DNA of 64,000 nt from Pseudosulfitobacter pseudonitzschiae (GTDB taxonomy: Bacteria; Pseudomonadota; Alphaproteobacteria; Rhodobacterales; Rhodobacteraceae), in the NCBI RefSeq assembly GCF_002222635.1, contig NZ_CP022417.1:228918-292917 (forward strand). Reading direction: 5' to 3'. Both the position numbers and the translations under genes were made by a program. The notes beneath the pieces are model-generated. The model had not been told where the DNA came from. It did no database searches and worked only from the letters and a program-made list of their open reading frames with translations. The first letter of the stretch is position 1. Each line of letters starts with the position of its first letter. Below, one piece after another: positions 24,188-33,075 of this stretch.

Positions 24188-25728
24188 GCCATTGGATCGC
24201 GGCCCCGATTATTCTGCCTGCCTTTGTCGCGCCCTTCATTGTGCTTGCGGCCCGCTATCATATTGGTGTTCAGCGCGTCCTGTCGGTGGCTGGTGTTTTT
24301 GCGTTGATTGCAGTTGCCTGCGGGCTGGCTGTCCAAGCCTCTGACGGCACCATTACGTTGTATCAGATGGGCGACTGGGCCGCGCCGTTCGGCATTGTTC
24401 TGGTCGCGGATCGTCTTTCCACCACGATGGTTCTGCTGACGGCGGTGCTGGCGCTGTTTGTGCTGCTCTATGCCATCGGGTCCGGCTGGGACAACCGTGG
24501 GCGACATTTCCATGCGCTCTTCCAGTTCCAGCTGATGGGAATTATGGGCGCGTTCCTGACGGGCGATCTTTTCAACCTGTTTGTGTTCTTCGAAGTGCTT
24601 TTGATCGCGTCCTACGGGTTGATGATCCACGCGGGCGGGACTGCGCGCCTGAAGGCCGGTGTGCAGTATGTGCTGTTCAACCTTATCGGGTCGACGCTGT
24701 TTCTGTTCGCACTCGGGTCGATTTATGCCGAAACAGGTACGCTGAACATGGCGGATCTGGCCAATCGCGTGACGCTGTTCGGCGCTGAAGGAACAGTTGG
24801 CATTCGTGTCGCTGCGGTCCTTTTGCTGCTGGTCTTTGCGATCAAGGCTGCGGTGGTGCCGCTGCACTTCTGGCTGCCGTCCAGCTATGCCGAGGCGCCA
24901 GCACCCGTGGCGGCCCTGTTCGCAATCATGACCAAGGTGGGAGCCTATGCCATCATCCGCGTCTATACGATGATCTTTCCGCCAGATCTGGATGCAACCG
25001 CCGGTCTCTATCAACTCTGGTTGATGCCTGCGGCGTTGCTTTCTCTGGCCATTGGGATGATCGGCGTGCTTGCCGCGAAAAAGCTGGACCGGCTGGTTGC
25101 GTTTTCGATCATTGGTTCGATGGGTATGGTGATGATTTCGATTGCGCTGTTCACACCGGCGGGCATATCGGCGGCACTGTATTACATCGTGCATTCCACA
25201 TTGGCCGGTGCCGCGCTTTTCCTGATCTCCGATCTGGTGCGCACGGGCCGCAGAGACCTGAACCTGACCCCCCAACCGGCCATCGCGGGCAATGCGCTGA
25301 CAGCCGCCCTGTTTTTCGCCGGAGCGATTGCCATGGTCGGATTGCCGCCACTGTCGGGCTTTTTGGGGAAACTTCTGGTTTTGGATGCGTCTTATGACAG
25401 CAATCTGATGGGCTGGATCTGGCTTGTTGTGCTGAGCGCAAGCCTTGTCAGTATTGTGGGGTTCGCGCGCGCAGGCAGTGTCGTGTTCTGGAAAGCGCAC
25501 AGTGTCCAGACAGAGGAAGATGCAGAAGCCGTGCAAGCACCTGCGGCGTTGTCCTATGCTGCTGTTGGTGGGCTGATCGCACTGTTGTTGGCGCACACTG
25601 TTTTTGCAGGGCCTGTTCACAGCTATACCACGCGGATTGCCGCGCAGTTGTTCGACCCTATGCCCTATATCTCGATGGTGGTGGACACGCCCGGCAAATT
25701 GAGCAAACCGACGGAAGGGGATCACTAA
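24184..25728 (+). CDS. mnhD: Na+/H+ antiporter subunit D
   Basis: The 514-residue membrane protein belongs to the NuoM/NuoN/MrpD family, with the core motifs LFVFFEVLLIASYGLM, then VVPLHFWLPSSYAEAPAPVA with the functional lysine and histidine region, and GLPPLSGFLGKLLVLDA. It works with subunit A as the second antiporter-like module of the complex in the inner membrane. It is translationally coupled to subunit C by an ATGA overlap and is followed after one base by subunit E. Confidence 0.95.
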   Translation: MSHWIAAPIILPAFVAPFIVLAARYHIGVQRVLSVAGVFALIAVACGLAVQASDGTITLYQMGDWAAPFGIVLVADRLSTTMVLLTAVLALFVLLYAIGSGWDNRGRHFHALFQFQLMGIMGAFLTGDLFNLFVFFEVLLIASYGLMIHAGGTARLKAGVQYVLFNLIGSTLFLFALGSIYAETGTLNMADLANRVTLFGAEGTVGIRVAAVLLLLVFAIKAAVVPLHFWLPSSYAEAPAPVAALFAIMTKVGAYAIIRVYTMIFPPDLDATAGLYQLWLMPAALLSLAIGMIGVLAAKKLDRLVAFSIIGSMGMVMISIALFTPAGISAALYYIVHSTLAGAALFLISDLVRTGRRDLNLTPQPAIAGNALTAALFFAGAIAMVGLPPLSGFLGKLLVLDASYDSNLMGWIWLVVLSASLVSIVGFARAGSVVFWKAHSVQTEEDAEAVQAPAALSYAAVGGLIALLLAHTVFAGPVHSYTTRIAAQLFDPMPYISMVVDTPGKLSKPTEGDH

Positions 25729-25729
25729 C

Positions 25730-26230
25730 ATGGCACGCGCATATCGCTGGCTTTTCCCGCACCCCTTCCTGACCCTGCTGCTTGCTGTGGTCTGGACACT
25801 TTTGCAGAACGATCTGTCTTCAGGGATGGTTGTCTTTGGTATTATCCTCGGGATCATCATTCCGCGTATGACATCAATCTGGTGGCCCGATACGCCTCAG
25901 GGGTTCCGGCTGGGCAAGCTGTTCAACTATTGTCTGGTGGTGATGTGGGATATTCTGGTGGCCAATATTCAGGTCGCGTGGATTGTGCTGTCGGTTCCGA
26001 ATTCCAAACTAAAGCCTGCATGGATTGCGGTGCCGCTGGATTTGCGCCATCCAGAGGCGATCACTATGCTGGCGGGCACCATCACGTTGACCCCCGGCAC
26101 AGTGTCCGCCGATCTGTCCAGCGAGGGTCACAGCCTGCTTGTGCATGTTTTGCACACGGATGATCCTGACGCAGTTCTGCACGACATAAAGACCCGCTAC
26201 GAGCAACGTCTGGAGGAGATATTCCAATGA
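25730..26230 (+). CDS. mnhE: Na+/H+ antiporter subunit E
   Basis: The 166-residue protein has N-terminal membrane helices and a C-terminal cytoplasmic domain with the family signature (ITMLAGTITLTPGTVSADL, then LLVHVLHTDDPD). Its stop overlaps the start of subunit F (ATGA at 26227). Confidence 0.93.
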   Translation: MARAYRWLFPHPFLTLLLAVVWTLLQNDLSSGMVVFGIILGIIIPRMTSIWWPDTPQGFRLGKLFNYCLVVMWDILVANIQVAWIVLSVPNSKLKPAWIAVPLDLRHPEAITMLAGTITLTPGTVSADLSSEGHSLLVHVLHTDDPDAVLHDIKTRYEQRLEEIFQ

Positions 26231-26514
26231 TCGCCGCGGCAGATCTTATTAATATTGCGTTGATCGTCGCTTTTGTGACGTTGGCCTTTGGACAAACCCT
26301 GTCGATGGTGCGGCTGGTGATCGGGCCGACGTCCGGTGACCGTATTCTGGCGCTGGATACAATGGTGATCAATGCGCTGGGGCTTGTTATCGTTTTGGGC
26401 GTCTATCAGGGCGTGCAGATATATTTCGAGGTGGCGCTGTTGATCGCAATGTTGGGCTTTGTTTCCACAGTCGCACTTGCGCGCTTTATCTTGCGGGGGG
26501 ACATCATCGAATGA
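26227..26514 (+). CDS. mnhF: Na+/H+ antiporter subunit F
   Basis: The 95-residue protein has three helices and the family pattern MVRLVIGPTSGDRILALDTM in the first loop. It is part of the stator-like small subunits of the Mrp complex. It overlaps both neighbours by 4 bp. Confidence 0.93.
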   Translation: MIAAADLINIALIVAFVTLAFGQTLSMVRLVIGPTSGDRILALDTMVINALGLVIVLGVYQGVQIYFEVALLIAMLGFVSTVALARFILRGDIIE

Positions 26515-26900
26515 GCATTGAAACCGTTGGGACATACGCCGTCGCGCTGTTTTTGTTGATCGGGTCGGGCTTTGTGATGGTCGGGGTAATTGGACTGTTG
26601 AGGTTCAACAGCCCCATGACACGCCTGCATGCGCCCACAAAAGTTGGAACAATGGGAATTGGCGCTTTGTTGCTGGCCTCGATGGGCCACTCCTTTTTGC
26701 TTGGCGAAGGTTCGATGCACGAACTGCTTATCATGGCGTTTTTGTTCGTGACGGCCCCGATTTCGGCAAACTTCATCGCAAAAGTGAATATTCATCAACG
26801 GTCTTGCGACGCGCCGCCTGCACCTCCACAAGATGCCACATGGTCCACGCTGAACGTCCTGCCGGAAGACGCAGAAGTTGAAGCAGTAAACGAAAGCTGA
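26511..26900 (+). CDS. mnhG: Na+/H+ antiporter subunit G
   Basis: The 129-residue protein has three helices, with the family signature GVIGLLRFNSPMTRLHAPTK and then TAPISANFIAK. A polar 35-residue tail extends beyond the usual end. It is the last gene of the six-gene operon and ends 38 nt before the convergent PAP2 gene. Confidence 0.93.
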   Translation: MSIETVGTYAVALFLLIGSGFVMVGVIGLLRFNSPMTRLHAPTKVGTMGIGALLLASMGHSFLLGEGSMHELLIMAFLFVTAPISANFIAKVNIHQRSCDAPPAPPQDATWSTLNVLPEDAEVEAVNES

Positions 26901-26938
26901 GTCCCGTTTCTCTGGTATCTGGTGCGACGTATCTAACG

Positions 26939-27658
26939 TCAGTGCTCTAACGGTTGGTCGGGCTCGATCTGTCTGCGGCGGGTCAACTCGCGGGCAAGCA
27001 GCCATACACCAAGTGCCCATGCCGCACCCAGCATCCAGCCGGCCAGAACGTCGGATGGCCAATGCACACCAAGGTATACGCGACTGATGCCGACAAGCAT
27101 CGTAAGCAAAGTGGCAACCAGTATATAGAACGCACGTACGCGGGGCTGATTTGCGGTTCGCGCCAGCATCACTGCAAGCGTCAGATAAGTCACAGCTGCC
27201 ATCATCGAATGGCCCGAAGGAAACGAGGCTGTCGCGACTTCGACGCCGTGGGGGACCAGATCGGGACGAGGGCGCGAAAAGCCGGCTTTCATCAGATGTG
27301 ACAGACCCTGACCCCCGACGATGGCCACGCTTAGAAGCACCGCAGCGGCCCCTTGACGTTTCAGGACCAGAAAACCCAGAACCACCAGCGTGAGCAGGGT
27401 CAGAACCGTGACGCCGCCAAGTGCAGTAAGGTCGCGCATCGCCGTTTCCAACTGTTGCCCGCCGATGGGATTAGACGGATCACCCGACGTCCGCAGCGCC
27501 ATAAGCACCCCTTCGTCAAAGGCGTGCAGGTCGCCCTCGATCATTTCGGATGCAAGCGCTACGAATGCCCAAATCGCCCCTGCGACGATCAGAATGGCCA
27601 CCAGAGTGATGGTTTCGACCTTGCGGAACAGCTCGGCGAGGGCGGTGGGCAATTGCAT
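26939..27658 (-). CDS. PAP2-family membrane phosphatase
   Basis: The 239-residue membrane protein has about six helices and the complete phosphatase signature: KAGFSRPRP (motif 1), FPSGHSM (motif 2) and SRVYLGVHWPSD (motif 3, catalytic His and Asp). Such enzymes remove phosphate from lipid substrates such as phosphatidate or undecaprenyl pyrophosphate at the outer face of the inner membrane. ATG 27658 is chosen because AGGAG lies 6 nt upstream; the frame upstream of it lacks signals. The gene converges with the antiporter operon. Confidence 0.9.
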   Translation of the reverse strand: MQLPTALAELFRKVETITLVAILIVAGAIWAFVALASEMIEGDLHAFDEGVLMALRTSGDPSNPIGGQQLETAMRDLTALGGVTVLTLLTLVVLGFLVLKRQGAAAVLLSVAIVGGQGLSHLMKAGFSRPRPDLVPHGVEVATASFPSGHSMMAAVTYLTLAVMLARTANQPRVRAFYILVATLLTMLVGISRVYLGVHWPSDVLAGWMLGAAWALGVWLLARELTRRRQIEPDQPLEH

Positions 27659-27683
27659 GAAATCTCCTGGGGATGATCTGTGC

Positions 27684-27821
27684 GTGGCGAGGTTCAGTAA
27701 CGTTGCCTTTTGGCGCAAACCCAAAGAGGCGTCAGCGCAAAAGAACAATTGGTTGGTACCGCTTATCGCCGCTTTGGTCGGGCTTGGCATCGGCATTGGC
27801 CTGTCGCAACTGGGCAGTTGA
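27684..27821 (+). CDS. Possible small single-helix membrane protein
   Basis: A short frame from GTG 27684 encodes 45 residues: a basic, polar N-terminal half (WRKPKEASAQKN) followed by one clean membrane helix (WLVPLIAALVGLGIGIGLSQ) and a stop. It lies in the noncoding gap divergent from the PAP2 gene, so it is not a shadow of another gene. GGGGA lies about 8 nt upstream. No family was recognised. Confidence 0.4.
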   Translation: MARFSNVAFWRKPKEASAQKNNWLVPLIAALVGLGIGIGLSQLGS

Positions 27822-27844
27822 TCACGCCTGCACGCGCGTATGCC

Positions 27845-28291
27845 TCAGATAATTTTGGCCAGCAGCCGCAGCAGTGTTTCTTTTTCGCGGTCGCGCAAGG
27901 GCGCAAGGGTTTCGTCGGTGACGCGGATCGCGGCCTCGACCGCTTCGTCGACCAGTTTGACCCCTCGTGGCGTCAGCGAAACAAGGTGGCGGCGGCGGTC
28001 TTGGGGATCGCGGCGGGTGGCCAGCAGATCGCGCGCGATCAGGCGGTCAACCACACCTTTGGTTGTGGCCCCGTCCATCGCAACCGAGCGTCCCAACAGG
28101 TTTTGCGACATCGGCCCGTCTTCGGCCAGCCGGTGCATGATCGAAAACTGCGTTGTGGTCAATTTACCCGGTACCAGATCAAGAAAGATCGTCGAATTGC
28201 GTTGATAGGCCTTGCGCAGCAAAAAGCCGATTTGCGCGTCTAGAACGTATCCGTGGTCTGCGCTGGTACGCGGCTTTATGGTTTCGCTCAA
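27845..28291 (-). CDS. MarR-family transcriptional regulator
   Basis: The 148-residue winged-helix protein has the MarR pattern: GKLTTTQFSIMHRLAEDGPM, recognition helix region NLLGRSVAMDGATTKGVVDRL, wing DPQDRRRHLVSLTPRG, and a C-terminal dimer helix. The start is TTG 28291, supported by AGGAG about 8 nt upstream. It lies 70 nt downstream of livF on the same strand, so it may be co-transcribed with the uptake and catabolic operon. It is a candidate ligand-responsive regulator of it. Confidence 0.85.
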   Translation of the reverse strand: MSETIKPRTSADHGYVLDAQIGFLLRKAYQRNSTIFLDLVPGKLTTTQFSIMHRLAEDGPMSQNLLGRSVAMDGATTKGVVDRLIARDLLATRRDPQDRRRHLVSLTPRGVKLVDEAVEAAIRVTDETLAPLRDREKETLLRLLAKII

Positions 28292-28361
28292 CGGCCTCTC
28301 CTTGTCTCATTGTCTGCGCAAGTAGAGCGCGGGGCGCGCGGTGGCAAGACTGTTGGCCGGA

Positions 28362-29063
28362 TCAGACCGACAGATAGGCATCGCGAATCTCGGGCTGCGC
28401 CTCGAGTTCGGCAAAACTGCCATCGAATTTCTTTTCGCCACCTTCGATGATAATGGCACGGTCCGCCACCGCGCGGGCAAAATGCAGGTTTTGTTCGGAA
28501 ATCATCACAGTCAGTCCTTGGGCCTTCAGTTTGAGGATGGTTTCAGCCATTTGCTCGACGATCACGGGCGCGATGCCTTCTGACGGCTCGTCCAGCAGCA
28601 GCAGCAGCGGATTGCCCATCAGCGTGCGGGCGATGGTCAGCATTTGCTGTTCGCCCCCGGACATATGTTTACCACGATTGCCGCGGCGTTCGGCCAGGTT
28701 GGGGAAGATGTCGAACAGTTGTTCCACCGTCCAGACAGGGGCGCCATCACGGCGTGGCTGGCGACCGACTTCGAGGTTTTCCATGACAGTGAGGTCAGTG
28801 AATATCCGTCGGTCTTCGGGAACGTAGCCGATGCCAGCCTTGGCCACACGAAAGGCGGGCGCACCGACAAGGTCGGCGTCCTGAAACATTACGCGCCCTG
28901 TGCGCGGGCGGACCAGTTGCATCACTGATTTCATGGTGGTGGATTTGCCTGCACCATTGCGACCCAGCAGCGCCACAACCTCGCCCCTGCCCACGTTGAA
29001 CGACAGGTCGTTCAGGATATGGGCCTTGCTATAATAGCTGTGAATGCCTTCGACGTTAAGCAT
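28362..29063 (-). CDS. livF: Branched-chain-type ABC transporter ATPase (LivF)
   Basis: The 233-residue ATPase has Walker A LLGRNGAGKST (about residues 32-42), the signature HMSGGEQQML, Walker B LLLLLDEPSEGIAP, and the LivF-type ending with SFAELEAQPEIRDAYLSV. It powers import together with LivG and the fused permease. It overlaps the livG end by 8 bp. Confidence 0.93.
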   Translation of the reverse strand: MLNVEGIHSYYSKAHILNDLSFNVGRGEVVALLGRNGAGKSTTMKSVMQLVRPRTGRVMFQDADLVGAPAFRVAKAGIGYVPEDRRIFTDLTVMENLEVGRQPRRDGAPVWTVEQLFDIFPNLAERRGNRGKHMSGGEQQMLTIARTLMGNPLLLLLDEPSEGIAPVIVEQMAETILKLKAQGLTVMISEQNLHFARAVADRAIIIEGGEKKFDGSFAELEAQPEIRDAYLSV

Positions 29064-29826
29064 CCTGTGCCTCCTTGAACAATGTACCGCCCCCCAGATA
29101 GACCTCTTGCACCTGCGGGTTGTTGCGCACTTGGGCGGCGCTGCCGTCGGCGATCAATTCGCCCCGGTTCAGCACCATGATATGATGCGCATGGGCAAAA
29201 ACCACGTCCATATCGTGTTCGGTAAACAGTACAGAAACCCCCTGATCCTGTACAATATCTGCCACCAGTTGCATCAGCGCGATCCGCGCAGAAGGGGCCA
29301 TGCCGGCGGTGGGCTCATCCATCAGCAACAGGCGGGGGCGATGTGTCAGCGCGATGGCCAGTTCCAACCGTTTCAGATCACCGTAGGCAAGGATCGAACA
29401 GGGGCGGTCGGCCTGATCTGCCATCGACACGGTTTCAAGAAACTCGAACGCCTCGTCGCGGTAGAGTTTCCATGCGCGGGGCAACACTGAGAACAGTTTG
29501 CGGTGGTGGCTGATCAGCGACATTTGGACGTTTTCGATCACGGTCATCGACTGATAAGTACCGGTGATCTGAAAGGTGCGCCCGACCCCCTTGCGCCAGA
29601 TTTCGCGCGGACGCTGGCCAGTGACGTTTTCCCCGTCAAAGAACACCTGACCTGCGGTTGGTTTCAGTTGGCCCATCAGCATGTTGAAGCAGGTGGATTT
29701 GCCCGCTCCGTTCGGGCCGATCAGCGCCTTGAGTTCGCCTTGTTGTACGGCGAAGGACACGCCGTTGACCGCGAGAAACCCGTCGTAGCTTTTCTTGAGG
29801 TTTTCGACACGCAGGATATCGGTCAT
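29056..29826 (-). CDS. livG: Branched-chain-type ABC transporter ATPase (LivG)
   Basis: The 256-residue ATPase has Walker A LIGPNGAGKST (about residues 35-45), the signature-region sequence ILAYGDLKRLELAIAL, in which the usual LSGGQ appears as AYGDL, typical of LivG, and Walker B LLLMDEPTAGM. ATG 29826 overlaps the stop of the permease gene by 4 bp, so the two are coupled. Confidence 0.93.
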   Translation of the reverse strand: MTDILRVENLKKSYDGFLAVNGVSFAVQQGELKALIGPNGAGKSTCFNMLMGQLKPTAGQVFFDGENVTGQRPREIWRKGVGRTFQITGTYQSMTVIENVQMSLISHHRKLFSVLPRAWKLYRDEAFEFLETVSMADQADRPCSILAYGDLKRLELAIALTHRPRLLLMDEPTAGMAPSARIALMQLVADIVQDQGVSVLFTEHDMDVVFAHAHHIMVLNRGELIADGSAAQVRNNPQVQEVYLGGGTLFKEAQDA

Positions 29827-31682
29827 TTCACAGTCTCTTCGTTGTGGCCACGGAATTTCGCCCATCTGCTGCGCAAGGTGCCGACGATACCCTCGGGGGC
29901 GATGATGACCACGGCGATGATCACAAGACCCAGCAACAGACGCCAATACTCGAGGCGTGTCAGCCAGTCTTCGACGACAGTCATAAAGCCCGCGCCGACA
30001 ACGCCGCCCGCAAGGGTTTTAACACCGCCAAGGAAGACAACGATCAGCGCGTCGAATGAGGCACCAATCTCAAGCTCGGTCGGGAAGACGGACCCTTTGG
30101 AAAAGACAAAGATGCCACCCGCCAGCCCAGCCATCACGCCTGCCATTGCAAAAGCAGCGTGCTGGACCCGTTTGACGTTGATCCCCATCGCCTCGGCCTG
30201 ACGTGGGCTGTCGCGGCCCGCGCGCAGGGCATAGCCAAAGGGCGAGTGGATGATATGGCGCAGCACTAGGATGCCGCCGATCCCGAAGGCAAGCGTGAAG
30301 TAGTAAAACGGTGTGGTTTCGCCAAGCCAGCTTGAGGGCCAGATATTGACCAACCCGTCATCGCCGCCCGTCAGGTCACGCCATTGGTAGGCCATCGACC
30401 AGACCAGTTGCGAAAAGGCAAGGGTGAGCATGGCAAAGTAGACACCGCTGAGACGGATGCAGAACCATCCGATCCCCAGCGCCAGCAGACCTGCCGCAAA
30501 AGGAGCAAAGAGAAAGGCGATCTCCATCGGGGTTTCCAGATGATAGACCAGCAAAGCCGCCGCATAGGCCCCCCCGCCAAAGAACGCCGCGTGACCAAAG
30601 CTTACCAGCCCGCCGGTGCCGAGGATAAAGTGCAGCGACGCGGCGAACAGTGCAAACACCACCATGTCGATCAGCAAGATCAGCATAAAGCGGTCAGCAA
30701 AGAACGGCAGCACCACAAGCAGCAGCAACAGGCCTGCGACCATTGCCTGACCCAAGGGACCATAGGGCCGGATGGGTGTTTCCGGCGCACCGACCTGACC
30801 GTGTTCCCCAGCAACTTCTTCGCGACCAAGCAAGCCATAGGGGCGGATGATCAGGACGACGGCCATAACGACAAACATCAGCACCAGCGTGGATTGGGGC
30901 AAATAGGTGACACCAAAGACGTTCAGCACCGAGATCAGCACAGCAGCAATAAACGCACCGGGAAGCGACCCCATGCCGCCAATCACCACCACGACAAAGA
31001 CCGCGCCGATAATGTTGAAATCCATCAACAGGTCGGCACCGCCCTTGGGCAATTGCAGCGCGCCGCCCCAGCCTGCCAGTGCCGACCCAAGGGCAAAGAC
31101 GCCGGTGAACAGCCACGCTTGATTGACGCCAAGCGCACCGACCATCTCGCGGTCTTGGGTGGCGGCGCGGACCAGCACGCCAACCCGCGTCTTGGTGATC
31201 AGATACCACAGTGCAAAGAGGATAAACGGGGTGATGGCGATGATCACCAGATCGTATTTCGGCACCGGTTCGCCAAAGATGCGCCAGACGCCGCGCAGAC
31301 CGGGGGCACGGGGGCCCATACGATCTTCGGCGCCCCAGATCATCAGGGCAAGGTCTTGTATCACAAGGATTACACCAAAGGTGGCGACCAGCTGGAACAG
31401 TTCGGGCGCGCGGTAGATCGGGCGCAGCACCACCATTTCGACAAAGGCGCCGATGGCACCTACGGCCAATCCGGTCAGCAAAATGGCGGCCCAGAACCCG
31501 ACCGTGCCGGGCAGAACGTTCATAAGCGTAACGCCGATAAAGGCACCAAGCATGTAGAGCGAACCATGTGCAAAGTTTACGATGCGGGTGACGCCAAAGA
31601 TCAGCGACAAGCCAGAAGCCACGAGAAAAAGCGAGGAGGCATTGGCGAGGCCGGTCAAAAATTGGGCAAAGAAAAAGGCCAT
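29823..31682 (-). CDS. livHM: Fused LivH-LivM ABC permease
   Basis: The 619-residue membrane protein is a single-chain fusion. Residues 1 to about 290 are LivH-like (SGLSLIFGVTRIVNFAHGSL, then GAVFVVVVIGGMGSLPGAFI). Residues about 310 to 619 are LivM-like (FILGTGGLVSFGHAAFFGGG, then VVFLGGVKTLAGGVVGAGFM). Normally these are two genes. The complex imports hydrophobic amino acids or, in many alphaproteobacteria, aromatic and other small acids. Here the neighbours suggest the substrate of the catabolic cluster. Confidence 0.93.
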   Translation of the reverse strand: MAFFFAQFLTGLANASSLFLVASGLSLIFGVTRIVNFAHGSLYMLGAFIGVTLMNVLPGTVGFWAAILLTGLAVGAIGAFVEMVVLRPIYRAPELFQLVATFGVILVIQDLALMIWGAEDRMGPRAPGLRGVWRIFGEPVPKYDLVIIAITPFILFALWYLITKTRVGVLVRAATQDREMVGALGVNQAWLFTGVFALGSALAGWGGALQLPKGGADLLMDFNIIGAVFVVVVIGGMGSLPGAFIAAVLISVLNVFGVTYLPQSTLVLMFVVMAVVLIIRPYGLLGREEVAGEHGQVGAPETPIRPYGPLGQAMVAGLLLLLVVLPFFADRFMLILLIDMVVFALFAASLHFILGTGGLVSFGHAAFFGGGAYAAALLVYHLETPMEIAFLFAPFAAGLLALGIGWFCIRLSGVYFAMLTLAFSQLVWSMAYQWRDLTGGDDGLVNIWPSSWLGETTPFYYFTLAFGIGGILVLRHIIHSPFGYALRAGRDSPRQAEAMGINVKRVQHAAFAMAGVMAGLAGGIFVFSKGSVFPTELEIGASFDALIVVFLGGVKTLAGGVVGAGFMTVVEDWLTRLEYWRLLLGLVIIAVVIIAPEGIVGTLRSRWAKFRGHNEETVK

Positions 31683-31705
31683 GCGGAAGATAATCCTTGG
31701 GCGGC

Positions 31706-31768
31706 AACCGCAGAGCGGTTTGTCATGTCAGGGAAAGGTTTGGCAGGCGGGCAATGCACCCACCTGCC
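31706..31768 (-). promoter_or_regulatory. Two RNA hairpins between the binding-protein and permease genes
   Basis: A perfect 6-bp stem with a 3-nt loop (AACCGC-AGA-GCGGTT, 31706-31720) and a 10-bp stem with one G-U pair (31742-31768) lie in the 98-nt gap. Such hairpins often protect or partly terminate the mRNA after a binding-protein gene, giving more binding protein than permease. That effect is inferred. Confidence 0.45.
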
Positions 31769-31780
31769 TGTGCGTAGGGC

Positions 31781-32989
31781 CTATTCAGCCGGGCGCATCG
31801 CCTTGATTTCTTCGTCGGTGGGCATGTAGCCATCAGGGGAATTATAGGTCCAATCCACCATCACGCCTTTGCCATCTTGCAGTGCGAGGGTGCCGACATA
31901 GGCGCCCATGGTCGACTGGTTGTCGATTTCGCGGTAGCTGAGCACGCCAATGGGCGTGTCGGGAATTTCCAATCCTTCAAAGGCCGCGATCAGCGAGGCA
32001 GTGTCGGTGGCGCCCGCTTTTTCGATGGCGGCCGCGATGGATTTCGCATTGAGGTAACCGACCAGCGAGCCGATCTTGGGGCTTTCGCCGGTTGCTGCCA
32101 TATAGGCATCAACAAAGGCCTGTTCGGGCGTGCCCTCGTCAAAGCCGTACCAAGGATAGCCGGTCACGAACCAACCTTCGGGGGCTTCGTCGCCCAAGGG
32201 TTCCAGATATTCGGGTTCACCCGAAAGCAGGCCGTATACCTTGCGGTCGTCAAACAGACCACGATCGCCGCCTTCGCGGACCAGTTTGGCAAGATCGGTG
32301 CCAAAGGTGACGTTATAGATCGCATCCGGTTTGGCGCGTTCGATGGCCTGCACTTCGGCACCGGCGTCGATCTTGAACAGGGCGGGCCATTGCTCGGCCA
32401 CGAATTCAACCTCGGGCTTGAGCTTTTTCAGGTTGGCTTTGAACGCTGCAACGGCGTCCTGCCCGTAGGCATAGTTGGGCGCGATGGTAGCATAGCGGAT
32501 TGCATCAGTCTTGGCGGCTTCTTCGGCCAGCATTGCAGCCTGAATCCACGTCGAGGCCCGCAGACGGAAAGTGTTCGGGTTGCCCGAGCTCCAGACAAGG
32601 CTGTCGGCCAGTGGTTCGGCTGCAAGGTAGAGATAATCTTTTTCAGCGGCAAAGGACGACAGCGCCAGACCGACGTGCGACAGGATCGAACCGGTCAGCA
32701 TCACGGCGCCATCACGTGTCATCAGCTCTTCGGCGATCTTGACCGCTTCGGCGGGATCGCCCTGATCATCGCGATAGATGAATTCAAGCGGCTTGCCCAG
32801 CACGCCGCCCGCGTCGTTGATTTCTGTAAGCGCCAGCTCAATACCCAGTTTGTAGGGTTCGGCAAAAGCGGCCATACGTTTGTAATGGTTGATTTCGCCG
32901 ATCTTGATGGTGTCCTGTGCCATTGCGGCGATGGGGGCCATCGTAAGGGCGGCAGCAGCAGCAAGCAGGGTGCGTCGCGTGAAGGTCAT
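31781..32989 (-). CDS. Periplasmic substrate-binding protein of the branched-chain-type ABC transporter
   Basis: The 402-residue protein has an N-terminal signal with paired arginines (FTRRTLLAAAAALTMAPIAAMA) ending near residue 24. A type I periplasmic-binding fold of the Leu/Ile/Val class follows (DTIKIGEINHYKRMAAFAEP, then ALTEINDAGGVLGKPLEFIY). The ligand cannot be read from the sequence. GGAGAGACACCG before ATG 32989 supports the start. Its place directly upstream of the permease genes and after the Rieske oxygenase gene suggests it binds the compound degraded by the cluster. Confidence 0.92.
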   Translation of the reverse strand: MTFTRRTLLAAAAALTMAPIAAMAQDTIKIGEINHYKRMAAFAEPYKLGIELALTEINDAGGVLGKPLEFIYRDDQGDPAEAVKIAEELMTRDGAVMLTGSILSHVGLALSSFAAEKDYLYLAAEPLADSLVWSSGNPNTFRLRASTWIQAAMLAEEAAKTDAIRYATIAPNYAYGQDAVAAFKANLKKLKPEVEFVAEQWPALFKIDAGAEVQAIERAKPDAIYNVTFGTDLAKLVREGGDRGLFDDRKVYGLLSGEPEYLEPLGDEAPEGWFVTGYPWYGFDEGTPEQAFVDAYMAATGESPKIGSLVGYLNAKSIAAAIEKAGATDTASLIAAFEGLEIPDTPIGVLSYREIDNQSTMGAYVGTLALQDGKGVMVDWTYNSPDGYMPTDEEIKAMRPAE

Positions 32990-33075
32990 CGGTGTCTCTC
33001 CTATTGGTGGCAGCGGTTGCGGCCAATCTTGTTGGGTGGCAGTCGTTGCTGCCGTTTTGTCCGGTCTGACGCCGG

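Noticed and set aside
26925..26940. Small inverted repeat GACGT-ATCTA-ACGTC between the antiporter and PAP2 genes
   Set aside because: The stem is only 5 bp and there is no U-run, so it is not a convincing terminator.
30384..31829. 481-residue plus-strand frame opposite the fused permease
   Set aside because: It is a shadow of the permease gene; composition is Gln/His/Asp-rich and no family pattern is seen.
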